Source: Desulfobacteraceae bacterium (lineage in GTDB: Bacteria > Desulfobacterota > Desulfobacteria > Desulfobacterales > SURF-15). Taken from it: a stretch of 20,492 nucleotides of DNA. Shown piece by piece: positions 1-7,429 of this stretch (position 1 is its first letter; each line of letters begins with the position of its first letter). The DNA is taken from contig QZKK01000145.1 of assembly GCA_003599475.1 (NCBI GenBank), forward strand, positions 1 to 20,492, in the 5' to 3' direction. Under the pieces are notes generated by a model. The model was not told the origin of the DNA. It saw nothing but the letters and a program-made list of their open reading frames with translations, and did no database searches. The position numbers were made by a program, and so were the translations under genes.

Positions 1-1419
1 TAGCTCGGCTGTAATCGAGCGTGAAGTCTGGATTGAATCGGCAAGGAGTTTTCGAGCCGTATCCAAGGCATGCTTTTTATCGGGTGCGACATGTCCGGAT
101 AGGGTATCGAGACTGAGACGGACACCGACCAGGAGCTGCTGAAGATGATCGTGTAAAATTTCCGCAAGCCGCCTTCTTTCACGCTCTTCGGTCAGTGCCA
201 GTTCTGATGTCAGTCGAGCAAGCTGGGCGCTTCTTTGCTTGAGCTCGGCCGTGCGTTCCTGAACCCGCAGCTCCAGTTCATCTCGGGATTTGAGCAGCGC
301 CTCTTCCGCCTGCTTGCGCTGGGTGATATCATAAAAAAGGACGGCTACTTGCCGGTTTTCCGGCCGGCCAAAACGGAAGGCGTAAACGTCATACCAGCGT
401 TGAAGCTGCTCTGCACGGTTCTGGAAGCGGGCAGATTGGCCCGTCAAAGCAATTCGGCCGTAGATCTCAAACCAATGCTCTTCGTGCATCGGAACAAGGT
501 CGCGCATTCTCTTTCCTTTTGCGTCGATAAGTCCAGTCTGTTTGTCAAAGGAAGGATTGGTCTCCAGAAATCGATAGTCGACCGGGTTTAAATTTTCGTC
601 GAAAATCATTTCGATTATGCAAAAGCCTTCATCAATCGAATCGAAAAGCGTGCGGTAATGAAGCTCGGATTCGCGCAGTGACTCCTCAATCCGCTTGCGC
701 TCGGTGATGTCCACCCCGGTTCCGACGATGTATTCAACTGCTCCATCAGGAGATAGGAGGGCCGTGTTCGACCAGGATATCAGCACAAGCTCGCCGCTTC
801 GGGCTATCCAGTAGTTCTCGTACTCGGAAGGAAACTGGCCTGCCTCGATCCGTTTAAATGTCTCGATGACACCCGGTTTTTCATATTCTGTCAGGAGAAA
901 ATCCCAAAGGACTTTCCCTGCGACCTCCGCGCTTGTGTAACCGGTCTTTTTCTCGCAGGCCTTGTTGAATCTCACGATCCTGCCTTTGCGGTCCAGGACG
1001 ACCACCAAAGCACCGGCGATGTCCAGAACAGCGTTTAAAAAATTACGTTCTGCACTCAACATTTCCTCGGCCCGCTTGCGCTCGGTGATATCCCGGATTA
1101 CGCTCACCAGAATGCGTCGGGCGTTTATATCCGCACCCTGAGAGCTGACCTCAACCGGGAAAATGCTTCCGTCTTTCCTGCGGTGCTGTGTCTCAAAGAA
1201 TATACCCCCCGCATCGGCTTCGTTCATCTGATCGCCGACAATATTCTCTGCCCCGGCTGCCCGCAGGTCTCGAATCGTCAACTTCATCAACTCTTTACGA
1301 CTGTACCCGTATGCCGATTCGGCCACGGCATTCGCATCGAAGATCCTCCCGTCATCCCGGTTGATGAACAGAACGATATCCCGGATGTGATTCAACAAGA
1401 TGTTGTACGACTGTGTCAT
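1..1419 (-). CDS. PAS-domain sensor histidine kinase, NarX/DegS-like HisKA_3 type (partial, C-terminus off the left edge)
   Basis: Reading leftward from ATG at 1419, the frame stays open for 473 codons to base 1, so the ATPase domain lies outside the window. There are three consecutive PAS-like units, each ending in a DITERK/DITQRK-type motif (about residues 8-115, 128-243 and 255-370). A charged coiled-coil linker follows (about 372-412), then a HisKA_3 dimerisation/phosphotransfer motif with LHDHLQQ around His423. HisKA_3 kinases normally pair with LuxR/NarL-type response regulators; no regulator is visible here. No transmembrane segment is seen in the visible part, which suggests a cytoplasmic sensor; the ligand is unknown. 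An in-frame TAA lies 27 bases before the ATG, and GGAGA sits 11 bases upstream, which supports this start. Confidence 0.9.
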   Translation of the reverse strand, partial: MTQSYNILLNHIRDIVLFINRDDGRIFDANAVAESAYGYSRKELMKLTIRDLRAAGAENIVGDQMNEADAGGIFFETQHRRKDGSIFPVEVSSQGADINARRILVSVIRDITERKRAEEMLSAERNFLNAVLDIAGALVVVLDRKGRIVRFNKACEKKTGYTSAEVAGKVLWDFLLTEYEKPGVIETFKRIEAGQFPSEYENYWIARSGELVLISWSNTALLSPDGAVEYIVGTGVDITERKRIEESLRESELHYRTLFDSIDEGFCIIEMIFDENLNPVDYRFLETNPSFDKQTGLIDAKGKRMRDLVPMHEEHWFEIYGRIALTGQSARFQNRAEQLQRWYDVYAFRFGRPENRQVAVLFYDITQRKQAEEALLKSRDELELRVQERTAELKQRSAQLARLTSELALTEERERRRLAEILHDHLQQLLVGVRLSLDTLSGHVAPDKKHALDTARKLLADSIQTSRSITAEL

Positions 1420-1568
1420 CGCTAAAAAGGTCTCCGCGCCGTCTTACGAATCGCGTCGATGATCTGCTCATCCATTTCAATATCAAATGAATTTCGAATT
1501 CTTAGGGATTCCGGATCCAAAGACTGGTACCAATATTACCCGATTTCATTCGAAGTTCAAACAATTGG

Positions 1569-1584
1569 TGCATGTCGGCATGCA
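1569..1584. promoter_or_regulatory. Operator-like palindrome
   Basis: TGCATG and CATGCA form a perfect 6-base inverted repeat around a 4-base TCGG centre. It lies about 40 bases upstream of the promoter-like -35 box at 1610 and between two divergent genes, where a regulator site would be expected. The binding protein is unknown. Confidence 0.35.
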
Positions 1585-1609
1585 GTTTGTTGCGGGTGAA
1601 ATAAATGTC

Positions 1610-1638
1610 TTTACATCTGCAAAGATCATACACATTAT
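1610..1638 (+). promoter_or_regulatory. Candidate sigma-70 promoter for the membrane-protein pair
   Basis: TTTACA (1610-1615) matches 5 of 6 bases of the -35 consensus. A 17-base AT-rich spacer separates it from CATTAT (1633-1638), which matches 4 of 6 of the -10 consensus. Transcription would begin near 1645, leaving a leader of about 70 bases before the ATG at 1717. Confidence 0.4.
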
Positions 1639-1716
1639 TTATTAAAATACCACAAAGTGGCCAATCGCTCCCTTGCAGATGGTCACTAGAACGGATTTCT
1701 TTCGATCGGAGGAAAG

Positions 1717-2250
1717 ATGTTACTTACTGAAAGAGAACTCTGGGTAGCCATTCACGGCATCGTCTTCGGTGCGCTCTTTTTGCTCGTTTTTTCCGCAGTG
1801 GTGTTGGAGCTCTACAGTCTCAGACCTCGTTGGGTGACCCAAAACGGCATGTTCAAATCTCTTTGGTTTTCTAAAATCGGCACCTCGATCATGGCCGTTG
1901 TCGCCTGGTTGACCGTGATTACGGGAACGTATATCGCATACCCGTGGTATCGAGCCACCCCTCCGAAGGGGGCCGCCGATCTGATCGATTACCCTCGTCA
2001 TTATCTGCTTTCCATTCCGAATCTATCCCCCTGGCATACGTTCGGTATGGAATGGAAAGAACATGTTGCCTGGTTTGCGCCTATTTTAGCTACAGCGGTC
2101 GCTTTTGCGGTTTGGCATGCCGGGATCAAAATCACCGAGAGTCCGAAGCTGCGAAATGCCTCTATCGTCATGTTGAGCCTGGCCTTTGGCGCGGCAGCGA
2201 TTGCAGGGCTTTTTGGGGCCTTTATCACAAAAGCTGCACCGGTGCTGTGA
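1717..2250 (+). CDS. Conserved polytopic membrane protein with histidines in or near membrane segments
   Basis: The 177-residue protein has four predicted membrane helices (about residues 9-31, 50-73, 113-134 and 145-170). Histidines lie in or near them: H13 in helix 1, two in the loop before helix 3, one at the start of helix 3 (KEHVAW) and one near its end (VWHAG). This pattern is compatible with haem b or quinone binding, but no CXXCH motif or named family signature is present, so the function is unknown. AGGAGG-like GGAGG sits 6 bases before the ATG. It is followed after 44 bases by a second small membrane protein on the same strand, probably one transcript. It could be a subunit of a small membrane redox unit; that is inference only. 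Confidence 0.8.
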   Translation: MLLTERELWVAIHGIVFGALFLLVFSAVVLELYSLRPRWVTQNGMFKSLWFSKIGTSIMAVVAWLTVITGTYIAYPWYRATPPKGAADLIDYPRHYLLSIPNLSPWHTFGMEWKEHVAWFAPILATAVAFAVWHAGIKITESPKLRNASIVMLSLAFGAAAIAGLFGAFITKAAPVL

Positions 2251-2294
2251 GAAGAGATTCTCCGTCCACCGGATTTATATAAAAAGGGAATCAA

Positions 2295-2690
2295 ATGGAA
2301 GTTCAAGATACAAATAGGGTCAGAGATAGAAAATCAACCGAAATTTATCAGAGAGAACGGACCCCAAAACGTGTTTCGAGAATCGACGGGGCGATTTCCG
2401 CAGCCTTTCTTTCCAGCGCAATCGGTTGTCTGGTCATAGGAATGATGACAACCGGGGCTGTGATCAGCGAAGGATTAAAGAACATGTTGAACTGGTGGGG
2501 TCCTGCCGGGCCTTTGACAGGGAAAACAGGCATCGGTGTGGCCGCCTGGTTGATCAGCTGGTTCATTCTCCACTCCCTCTGGAAAAACAGGGAAGAGATA
2601 AACTTCGGCAGAATATTCACTGCCACCCTGGTCTTGATCGGGATCGGCTTCGCCCTGACGTTTCCACCCGTATTCGAAGCATTTGAATAA
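2295..2690 (+). CDS. Small membrane protein, partner of the preceding gene, unknown function
   Basis: The 131-residue protein begins with a basic, hydrophilic cytoplasmic-looking segment (about residues 1-32). Three hydrophobic helices follow (about 34-55, 80-95 and 105-127). The sequence WWGPAGPLTGKTG lies in the loop before helix 2. AAGGG 6 bases before the ATG is a usable ribosome binding site. The 44-base spacing and shared strand with the four-helix protein upstream suggest co-expression and possibly a two-subunit membrane complex. I do not recognise the family. Confidence 0.75.
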   Translation: MEVQDTNRVRDRKSTEIYQRERTPKRVSRIDGAISAAFLSSAIGCLVIGMMTTGAVISEGLKNMLNWWGPAGPLTGKTGIGVAAWLISWFILHSLWKNREEINFGRIFTATLVLIGIGFALTFPPVFEAFE

Positions 2691-2692
2691 GG

Positions 2693-2707
2693 CCGGGTCA
2701 AGCCCGG
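2693..2707 (+). terminator. Possible weak terminator after the membrane-protein pair
   Basis: CCGGG (2693-2697), a TCAAG loop and CCCGG (2703-2707) form a GC-rich hairpin directly after the stop codon. A pyrimidine-rich, T-containing stretch follows, but there is no clean run of T, so termination is only plausible. Confidence 0.4.
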
Positions 2708-2894
2708 TAAGCTTTGTCTTCCTTCCGAATCGTTTCAAGCGATCCGGCTTAAGATGGATCGCCCTGCGAAAGCCGCCATCCGAAGGTTTTCCGCTCCCCA
2801 CTTAATTTCCAATATCTTTTTATATCTTGTAATGACCCCTTACATACAGTAATCAGATCGTTCAAAAGATGTTGCCGTCGATCCTGAGGATGAA

Positions 2895-4079
2895 ATGAGC
2901 TATTTTCGCATTCTGTTCCTGTTAGCCGTGCTGACCGCCTTCCCGCCCATGTCCACCTCCATGTACTTGCCGGCTCTACCCTTGCTTCAAGCCCAATGGG
3001 GCGTGGATTTGTCCACTGTTAATTTGACCCTGGTGCTGTTTTTCGCCTTCTTCAGCGTTTCTCTGCTGGGGTACGGTCCGGTATCGGACAGCCATGGACG
3101 GCGCCCCCTTCTGATGATCGGTATCGGTATATACATTCCGGCCAGTCTTCTGTGCGGCACGGCCTCCGATGTGGAACATATGATTGCAGCCCGCATCCTG
3201 CAGGCGGTCGGCGCCGCTTCGGCTTCGGCCCTGGCCATGGCCATTGCCAAGGATCTTTTCCAGGCCCACGAACGCCAACAGATGCTGGCCCATCTGGGGA
3301 TTGTCGTCGCCCTGGCGCCCATGCTGGCGCCCATCGTGGGCGGATGGGTGCTCGAATGGTTCGGTTGGCCCTGGATTTTCTTCATTCAGGCCACATGGGG
3401 GACCATTGCTTTTATCGGGGTATGGTGTATGCCCGAGCCGCTGCAAAATAAGGTGCCGGCCCGTTTTCGGCAGGTGTTGAGCAGGTATCTGCGGTTGATG
3501 TACAACAGACGCTTCATGACCCTCAATGCACTCATGGCCTTGAGCTCGACCCCGTTGTTTGCTTTTGTCGCGAGTTCTCCGGCCATTTATATCTCCCATT
3601 TTCATGCCGGCCCGCAATATTTCGGCCTTTTCTTCGGTGCAAATGCGCTGGCACTGATGTTCGGATCGTTCATGTGCAGCCGGCTGACCCGCCGCAGGCC
3701 CGGATGGGTCCTGCTGCAGCTTGGATTCGCCGGCATGCTGGTCGGCGGACTGGCGATCGGTGTGCTGGGTGTGCGTGGACCGATATCATTCGGGGTATGC
3801 ATGTTCCTGCTGACCTTCTGCATCGGCCTGACGCGTCCTTTGAGCAACAACCTGGTGCTTGAGCAGGTGAATGAAGATGTTGGGACGGCCTCTTCCCTGC
3901 TGGTCTTTCTTTTTTTTGCCGGCGGGGCCGGAGCCATGGCGCTGATATCCCTGGATTGGCCGAACCGGGTGCATGTAATCGGTTGGCTGGCAGTAGGCTG
4001 CGGCAGCACGTTATTACTGGCTTTCCAGTGGATGGCCCGTTACTGGAAAGATGCCCTCCATGCGGTAAAGCCGCGGTAA
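2895..4079 (+). CDS. MFS drug exporter, Bcr/CflA (DHA1) family
   Basis: The 394-residue protein has the length and hydrophobic pattern of a 12-helix major facilitator. Near the N-terminus MYLPALP (23-29) is the Bcr/CflA helix-1 signature. The loop between helices 2 and 3 carries motif A, GPVSDSHGRR (61-70, Asp65). Helix 5 has the antiporter-type APMLAPIVGGWV segment (motif C). Members export drugs, or sometimes amino acids and peptides, by proton antiport across the inner membrane. The residue before MYLPALP is Ser22, where relatives usually have Asp, so coupling or substrate range may differ. GAGGAT lies 5 bases before the ATG. It is a single gene, about 200 bases from the preceding pair. 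Confidence 0.9.
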   Translation: MSYFRILFLLAVLTAFPPMSTSMYLPALPLLQAQWGVDLSTVNLTLVLFFAFFSVSLLGYGPVSDSHGRRPLLMIGIGIYIPASLLCGTASDVEHMIAARILQAVGAASASALAMAIAKDLFQAHERQQMLAHLGIVVALAPMLAPIVGGWVLEWFGWPWIFFIQATWGTIAFIGVWCMPEPLQNKVPARFRQVLSRYLRLMYNRRFMTLNALMALSSTPLFAFVASSPAIYISHFHAGPQYFGLFFGANALALMFGSFMCSRLTRRRPGWVLLQLGFAGMLVGGLAIGVLGVRGPISFGVCMFLLTFCIGLTRPLSNNLVLEQVNEDVGTASSLLVFLFFAGGAGAMALISLDWPNRVHVIGWLAVGCGSTLLLAFQWMARYWKDALHAVKPR

Positions 4080-4097
4080 GCCGCCTCTAAAAGCGGC
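4080..4097 (+). terminator. Short hairpin after the MFS gene
   Basis: GCCGC (4080-4084) and GCGGC (4093-4097) flank an 8-base loop immediately after the TAA stop. No T-run follows, so it is a weak terminator at best. Confidence 0.25.
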
Positions 4098-4429
4098 GAT
4101 ACTCCGGCTGCCATCCTTATCCCCCATGAAGGAGTGTGTCGTCTTTGGCCGGGCTGCCGCATCGAGAAAAACGCCTGGTAAAAAGGATGCGCGGCCAGGC
4201 TACGATCAGGACGAGCACAGATGAGATCCCGGCCTTGACCCGGGAAGGATGCGGGGTACTCCCTGCACGTAAATTTCACCAAGTTCTCCAAGTAGTCTTT
4301 AAGCTCCATGAAAAAGGGTTCCGCCGGCCGCGGTTTCGATCGATCGCCTCTATCAATCGGCGCGGCCGGGGAACCCTCGGTGTTTTTCCCATCGGACCCC
4401 ATCGGAGCGGATGATCGGGATCTTTTCCT
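4080..4429. other. 350-base gap upstream of the ABC transporter; possible gene remnant
   Basis: No convincing intact gene is present. On the plus strand, codons 4126-4221 read MKECVVFGRAA and then 21 further codons to a TGA. The ECVVFGR motif resembles the C-terminal end of fumarate-reductase-type FAD flavoproteins (usually ECVVFGRIAG), but nothing before it in that frame looks like the rest of such a protein. A substrate-binding protein gene, which often precedes this kind of permease, is absent. No clear promoter was found, although one should exist for the operon that begins at 4430. Confidence 0.45.
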
Positions 4430-5447
4430 TTGAAACTGGCCCTCTATATCTTCCGAAGACTTCTGCTGATGCTCATCGTCATGATGGGCGTTTCCACAAT
4501 CGTTTTTTTCATCACCCATGTGATCCCGGCAGACCCGGTGGGCGCCATCCTGGGGGGGAATGCGCCCATCGAGGTCGTGGATCGGATGAAGCAGCAGCTC
4601 GGGCTGGACAAGCCCATCCACATTCAGTTTGCACTGTACATGGCCGGTCTTTTCAAAGGGGATCTCGGGGTCTCCATGATTACCAGCCACAAGGTTCTTC
4701 AGGACATCACCGAGTTTTTTCCTGCCACCGTGGAACTGGCCTGCGCGGCCATGTCCATCACGATCGTTCTGGGAATCTTTCTCGGTGCGATTTCGGCGGT
4801 GAAGCGAAACAGGCCGATCGATCACGTTTTGCGGGTATTTTCCATCCTGGGGGTCTCGATGCCCGTTTTTTGGCTGGGGCTTCTTCTTCTTCTTCTTCTG
4901 CTTTTCCTCTATTATCATCTGGGCCTGCTTCCAGGGGGAGGGCGCAACAGTCTTTTCATCTACCCGGATCGGATCACGGGTCTGGTGCTGCTGGATTCGA
5001 TCCTCACGCGCAACTGGGAAGCCTTCCGGGACGGGCTTTCGCACATCCTCATGCCGGCCTTCGTGCTGGGATATGCATCCGCCGCGTCGGTTGCCAGGAT
5101 CATGAGGGCGAGCATGCTGGACGTTTTGCGGCAGGACTTCATCCGTACGGCCCGCTCCAAGGGCCTCGGCCGGAGAGTCGTGATCTTCCGCCACGCCGTA
5201 AAGAATGCCCTGATCCCGGTGGTGACGGTCATCGGCATATCCTTCGGCGACCTGCTCAGTGGAGCGGTGCTGACGGAAACCATTTTCAGTTGGCCCGGCA
5301 TCGGCAGATACATCGTCAATGCATTGCTGGTCCTCGATTATCCGGCAATCACCGGCGGAACCCTGTTCGTGGCTTTCATCTTTTCCCCTGGCCAATCTCA
5401 TTGTGGATATTTCCTATGCGGCCCTCGATCCGAGAATGAGGTTTTAA
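4430..5447 (+). CDS. Peptide/nickel-type ABC transporter permease, DppB/OppB family (frameshifted near its end)
   Basis: This inner-membrane permease begins at TTG 4430 with the family N-terminus (RRLLLMLIVMMGVSTIVFF, then HVIPADPV). It carries six predicted helices and the cytoplasmic ATPase-contact loop (RTARSKGLG, then HAVKNALIPV). The usual C-terminus (LANLIVDISYAALDPRMRF and TAA at 5445-5447) is present but lies one frame away. An extra C in the CCCC run at 5385-5388 shifts the frame, so the literal reading continues into the next permease. A (CTT)6 run at 4880-4897 lengthens a Leu tract. The start has only a weak GGGA upstream; TTG was chosen because it matches the family N-terminus. 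The substrate is probably a peptide or related solute; dipeptide versus oligopeptide cannot be decided. Confidence 0.85.
4880..4900 (+). repeat. In-frame CTT microsatellite encoding poly-Leu
   Basis: Six CTT codons plus a CTG, in frame, give a run of Leu in a helix of the DppB-like permease. From memory of related permeases, the segment between FWLG and LGLLP is about three residues longer than usual, as expected from slippage expansion. Confidence 0.7.
5385..5388 (+). other. Frameshift site fusing the two permease genes
   Basis: TTTTCCCC at 5381-5388 precedes TGGCC. Removing one C restores the normal DppB C-terminus and its TAA at 5445. With four C, the frame stays open through the spacer and joins the DppC-like gene, giving one 650-codon frame from 4430 to 6382. 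Homopolymer error and true mutation cannot be told apart here. Confidence 0.8.
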
Positions 5448-5467
5448 CTCCAGAGGTTTTAGATCCG

Positions 5468-6382
5468 ATGATCGATGCGGCAAAAAGAGACCGACCCAAG
5501 AAGACCCGGCTTGAGCTGCTGATCGGCCAAAGCCGGCCGATTCTGGAGGATATCCGGCATACGGTCTATCTCTGGAAAAAGACGCCTCTGGCGATGATCG
5601 GAAGCGCGATGATCCTTCTTTTCCTGGCAACGGCCGTCTTTGCCCCCTGGATCGCCCCTTATGATCCGATCTCCCAGGACATGAACAACCGTTTGCAGGC
5701 GCCCGGTTGGCCGCACTTGTTCGGAACCGATCAGTTCGGACGCGATATCTTCAGCAGGGTCGTCTACGGGGCCAGAATCGAGGTCTGGATCATCTGTTTG
5801 GTGTCGGTCATCAGCATCGCCATCGGTCTTATCACCGGAGTATCCGCGGGATATCTGGGGCGATTCATGGACGAGGTTCTGATGCGCGCAACCGACATGT
5901 TCATGGCGTTTCCACGGCTTGTCCTGGCAATGGCCTTTACCGCCGCGCTGGGACCGACCCTGACCAACACCATCATCGCCATCGCTCTTGTGGACTGGAC
6001 CATCTACGCCCGGCTGGCAAGGGCCGATACCATCAAGGTAAAAGCGCAGCCGTATATCGAAGCGGCGCGGGCTCTCGGCGCAGGAGCGCCGAGGATCATG
6101 ATCCTTCATATCCTGCCCATGTCGGTCTCTCCGGTAATCGTCCAACTGACGCTCCGGATGGGAACCATCATTCTGACCGCCGCAGGGCTCGGCTTTCTCG
6201 GCCTGGGCGCTCAGCCTCCGATTCCGGAATGGGGGGCCATCGTCAGCGACGGCCGCAGCTACCTCTTCGACCAGTGGTGGATCAGCACCTTTCCCGGTCT
6301 GGCCATTGCCGTGGTGGTGCTGGGTTTTAACTTCCTAGGAGATGGAATCAGGGACATCCTGGATCCGAAGATCAGGAGATAG
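5468..6382 (+). CDS. Peptide/nickel-type ABC transporter permease, DppC/OppC family
   Basis: This is the second inner-membrane permease of the importer, 304 residues from ATG 5468. It has a long cytoplasmic N-terminus, helix 1 (AMIGSAMILLFLATAVFAPWIAPYD, about residues 38-62), the family motif FGTDQFGRDIFSRVVYGAR, further helices, and the ATPase-contact EAA loop (YIEAARALGAGAPRI). It ends with the family C-terminus DGIRDILDPKIRR. GAGG 11 bases upstream serves the ATG, which is 20 bases after the expected stop of the first permease. Because of the upstream frameshift it also lies in frame with that permease. It is followed after 2 bases by the first ATPase gene, so co-translation is likely. 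Confidence 0.92.
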   Translation: MIDAAKRDRPKKTRLELLIGQSRPILEDIRHTVYLWKKTPLAMIGSAMILLFLATAVFAPWIAPYDPISQDMNNRLQAPGWPHLFGTDQFGRDIFSRVVYGARIEVWIICLVSVISIAIGLITGVSAGYLGRFMDEVLMRATDMFMAFPRLVLAMAFTAALGPTLTNTIIAIALVDWTIYARLARADTIKVKAQPYIEAARALGAGAPRIMILHILPMSVSPVIVQLTLRMGTIILTAAGLGFLGLGAQPPIPEWGAIVSDGRSYLFDQWWISTFPGLAIAVVVLGFNFLGDGIRDILDPKIRR

Positions 6383-6384
6383 GC

Positions 6385-7362
6385 ATGCAGGGTCTCCGAG
6401 GCGACCTACTCGATGTCAGCGATCTCAGGGTGATCTTCCATACTTATCGCGGAGTGATCCAGGCCTTGAACGGAGTGGAGCTGTGGCTGAATCGAGGCGA
6501 ACGTCTGGGAGTCGTTGGAGAGAGCGGCTGCGGAAAATCCGTGACGGCATTGGCCCTGATGCAGCTTATCGAACCGCCCGGCGAAATCGCCGGAGGGAAA
6601 ATCGTCTTCGATGGACGGCAGCTGATCGGATTGAAGGAAGAGGCGCTGGATCAGATCCGGGGACGGGAAATGTCCATGATTTTCCAGGAGCCGGTGGCTG
6701 CCCTGAACCCGGTCATGCGGGCCGGCCGGCAGATCGAGGAAAATATCGCCCGCGGATCGAACCTGAACCGAAAGGCGCTCAGGGCCGAGGCGGAACGGAT
6801 GCTCGAAGTGGTGGGACTTGATCCCCGGCGCACATACGCCCTGTACCCGCATGAATTGAGCGGAGGAATGGCCCAGCGGGTCATGATTGCCATGGCCCTG
6901 TCCGCCAGCCCCAAGCTGTTGATCGCAGACGAACCTTCTTCGGCCCTCGATGTCACCATCCAGGCGCAGATTCTGAACCTGTTGAACGCACTGGTGCGCA
7001 CATTCGACTATTCCGCCCTCTTGATTACTCACGACATGGGGGTTGCGGCCGAATTTTGCGACAGGACGGCAGTCATGTACGCCGGGAATACGGTCGAGTA
7101 CGCCCCGACGCTCGAGCTGTTTTCAAACCCGCTTCATCCTTATGCCCGCGGTCTGTTCAAGGCGATCCCCAGAATCGGACAGAGCGAGGAACTGGCCACC
7201 ATCCCCGGCGAGGTCCCCGACCTGATGAAGCCGCCCTCCGGATGCCGATTTCACCCAAGGTGCGGACACGCCTTTGCCTTGTGCCGTGAAAAAAGGCCGC
7301 CGCTGACAAGGGTCGAAGAGGGCCATTCCGCAGCCTGCCACCTGTTTGCAGGAAGAGGTTAA
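6385..7362 (+). CDS. Peptide/nickel-type ABC transporter ATPase, DppD/OppD family
   Basis: This cytoplasmic ATPase (325 residues) powers the importer. It has Walker A GESGCGKS (45-52), Q-loop Gln101, signature LSGGM (158-162), Walker B LLIADEP (178-184) with catalytic Glu183, and the switch His216. The C-terminal oligopeptide-transporter extension begins near HPYARGLF (251-258) and carries the cysteine pattern at C287, C293, C300 and C318. In OppD/DppD homologues such cysteines can bind an iron-sulfur cluster; this is inferred here. Signature position 162 is Met instead of the usual Gln (LSGGQ), as is common in OppD. AGGAG lies 6 bases upstream of the ATG, and the gene starts 2 bases after the permease stop. 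Confidence 0.95.
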   Translation: MQGLRGDLLDVSDLRVIFHTYRGVIQALNGVELWLNRGERLGVVGESGCGKSVTALALMQLIEPPGEIAGGKIVFDGRQLIGLKEEALDQIRGREMSMIFQEPVAALNPVMRAGRQIEENIARGSNLNRKALRAEAERMLEVVGLDPRRTYALYPHELSGGMAQRVMIAMALSASPKLLIADEPSSALDVTIQAQILNLLNALVRTFDYSALLITHDMGVAAEFCDRTAVMYAGNTVEYAPTLELFSNPLHPYARGLFKAIPRIGQSEELATIPGEVPDLMKPPSGCRFHPRCGHAFALCREKRPPLTRVEEGHSAACHLFAGRG

Positions 7363-7429
7363 ACGCCATGCGCCCTCCTTCGAAAGCAGCTTGGAATCTC
7401 ACGCTCTCAAGAGGGGATCGGGAAAGAAT

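Larger units (their letters stand above)
1420..1716. other. Divergent intergenic region between kinase and membrane-protein pair
   Basis: This stretch of just under 300 bases separates two divergent genes and holds their promoters. I see a promoter-like pair at 1610-1638 and a 6+6 palindrome at 1569-1584. On the minus strand a very short frame (17 codons from an ATG at about 1475, ending in TAG just before the kinase ATG) could be a leader peptide. It has no convincing ribosome binding site, so I do not call it as a gene. Confidence 0.5.

Noticed and set aside
2976..3617. Minus-strand frame of 213 codons opposite the MFS gene
   Set aside because: It lies wholly opposite a clear MFS gene and has His/Gly/Gln-rich antisense composition.
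4136..4414. Plus-strand frame of 92 codons in the gap before the transporter
   Set aside because: It is Arg-rich, has no ribosome binding site and no recognisable pattern; the gap may be a remnant instead.
4040..5401. Long minus-strand frame of 453 codons
   Set aside because: It is the antisense of the DppB-like permease and the gap before it; its translation is low in hydrophobics, rich in Asp, Gly, Arg and His, and matches no family.
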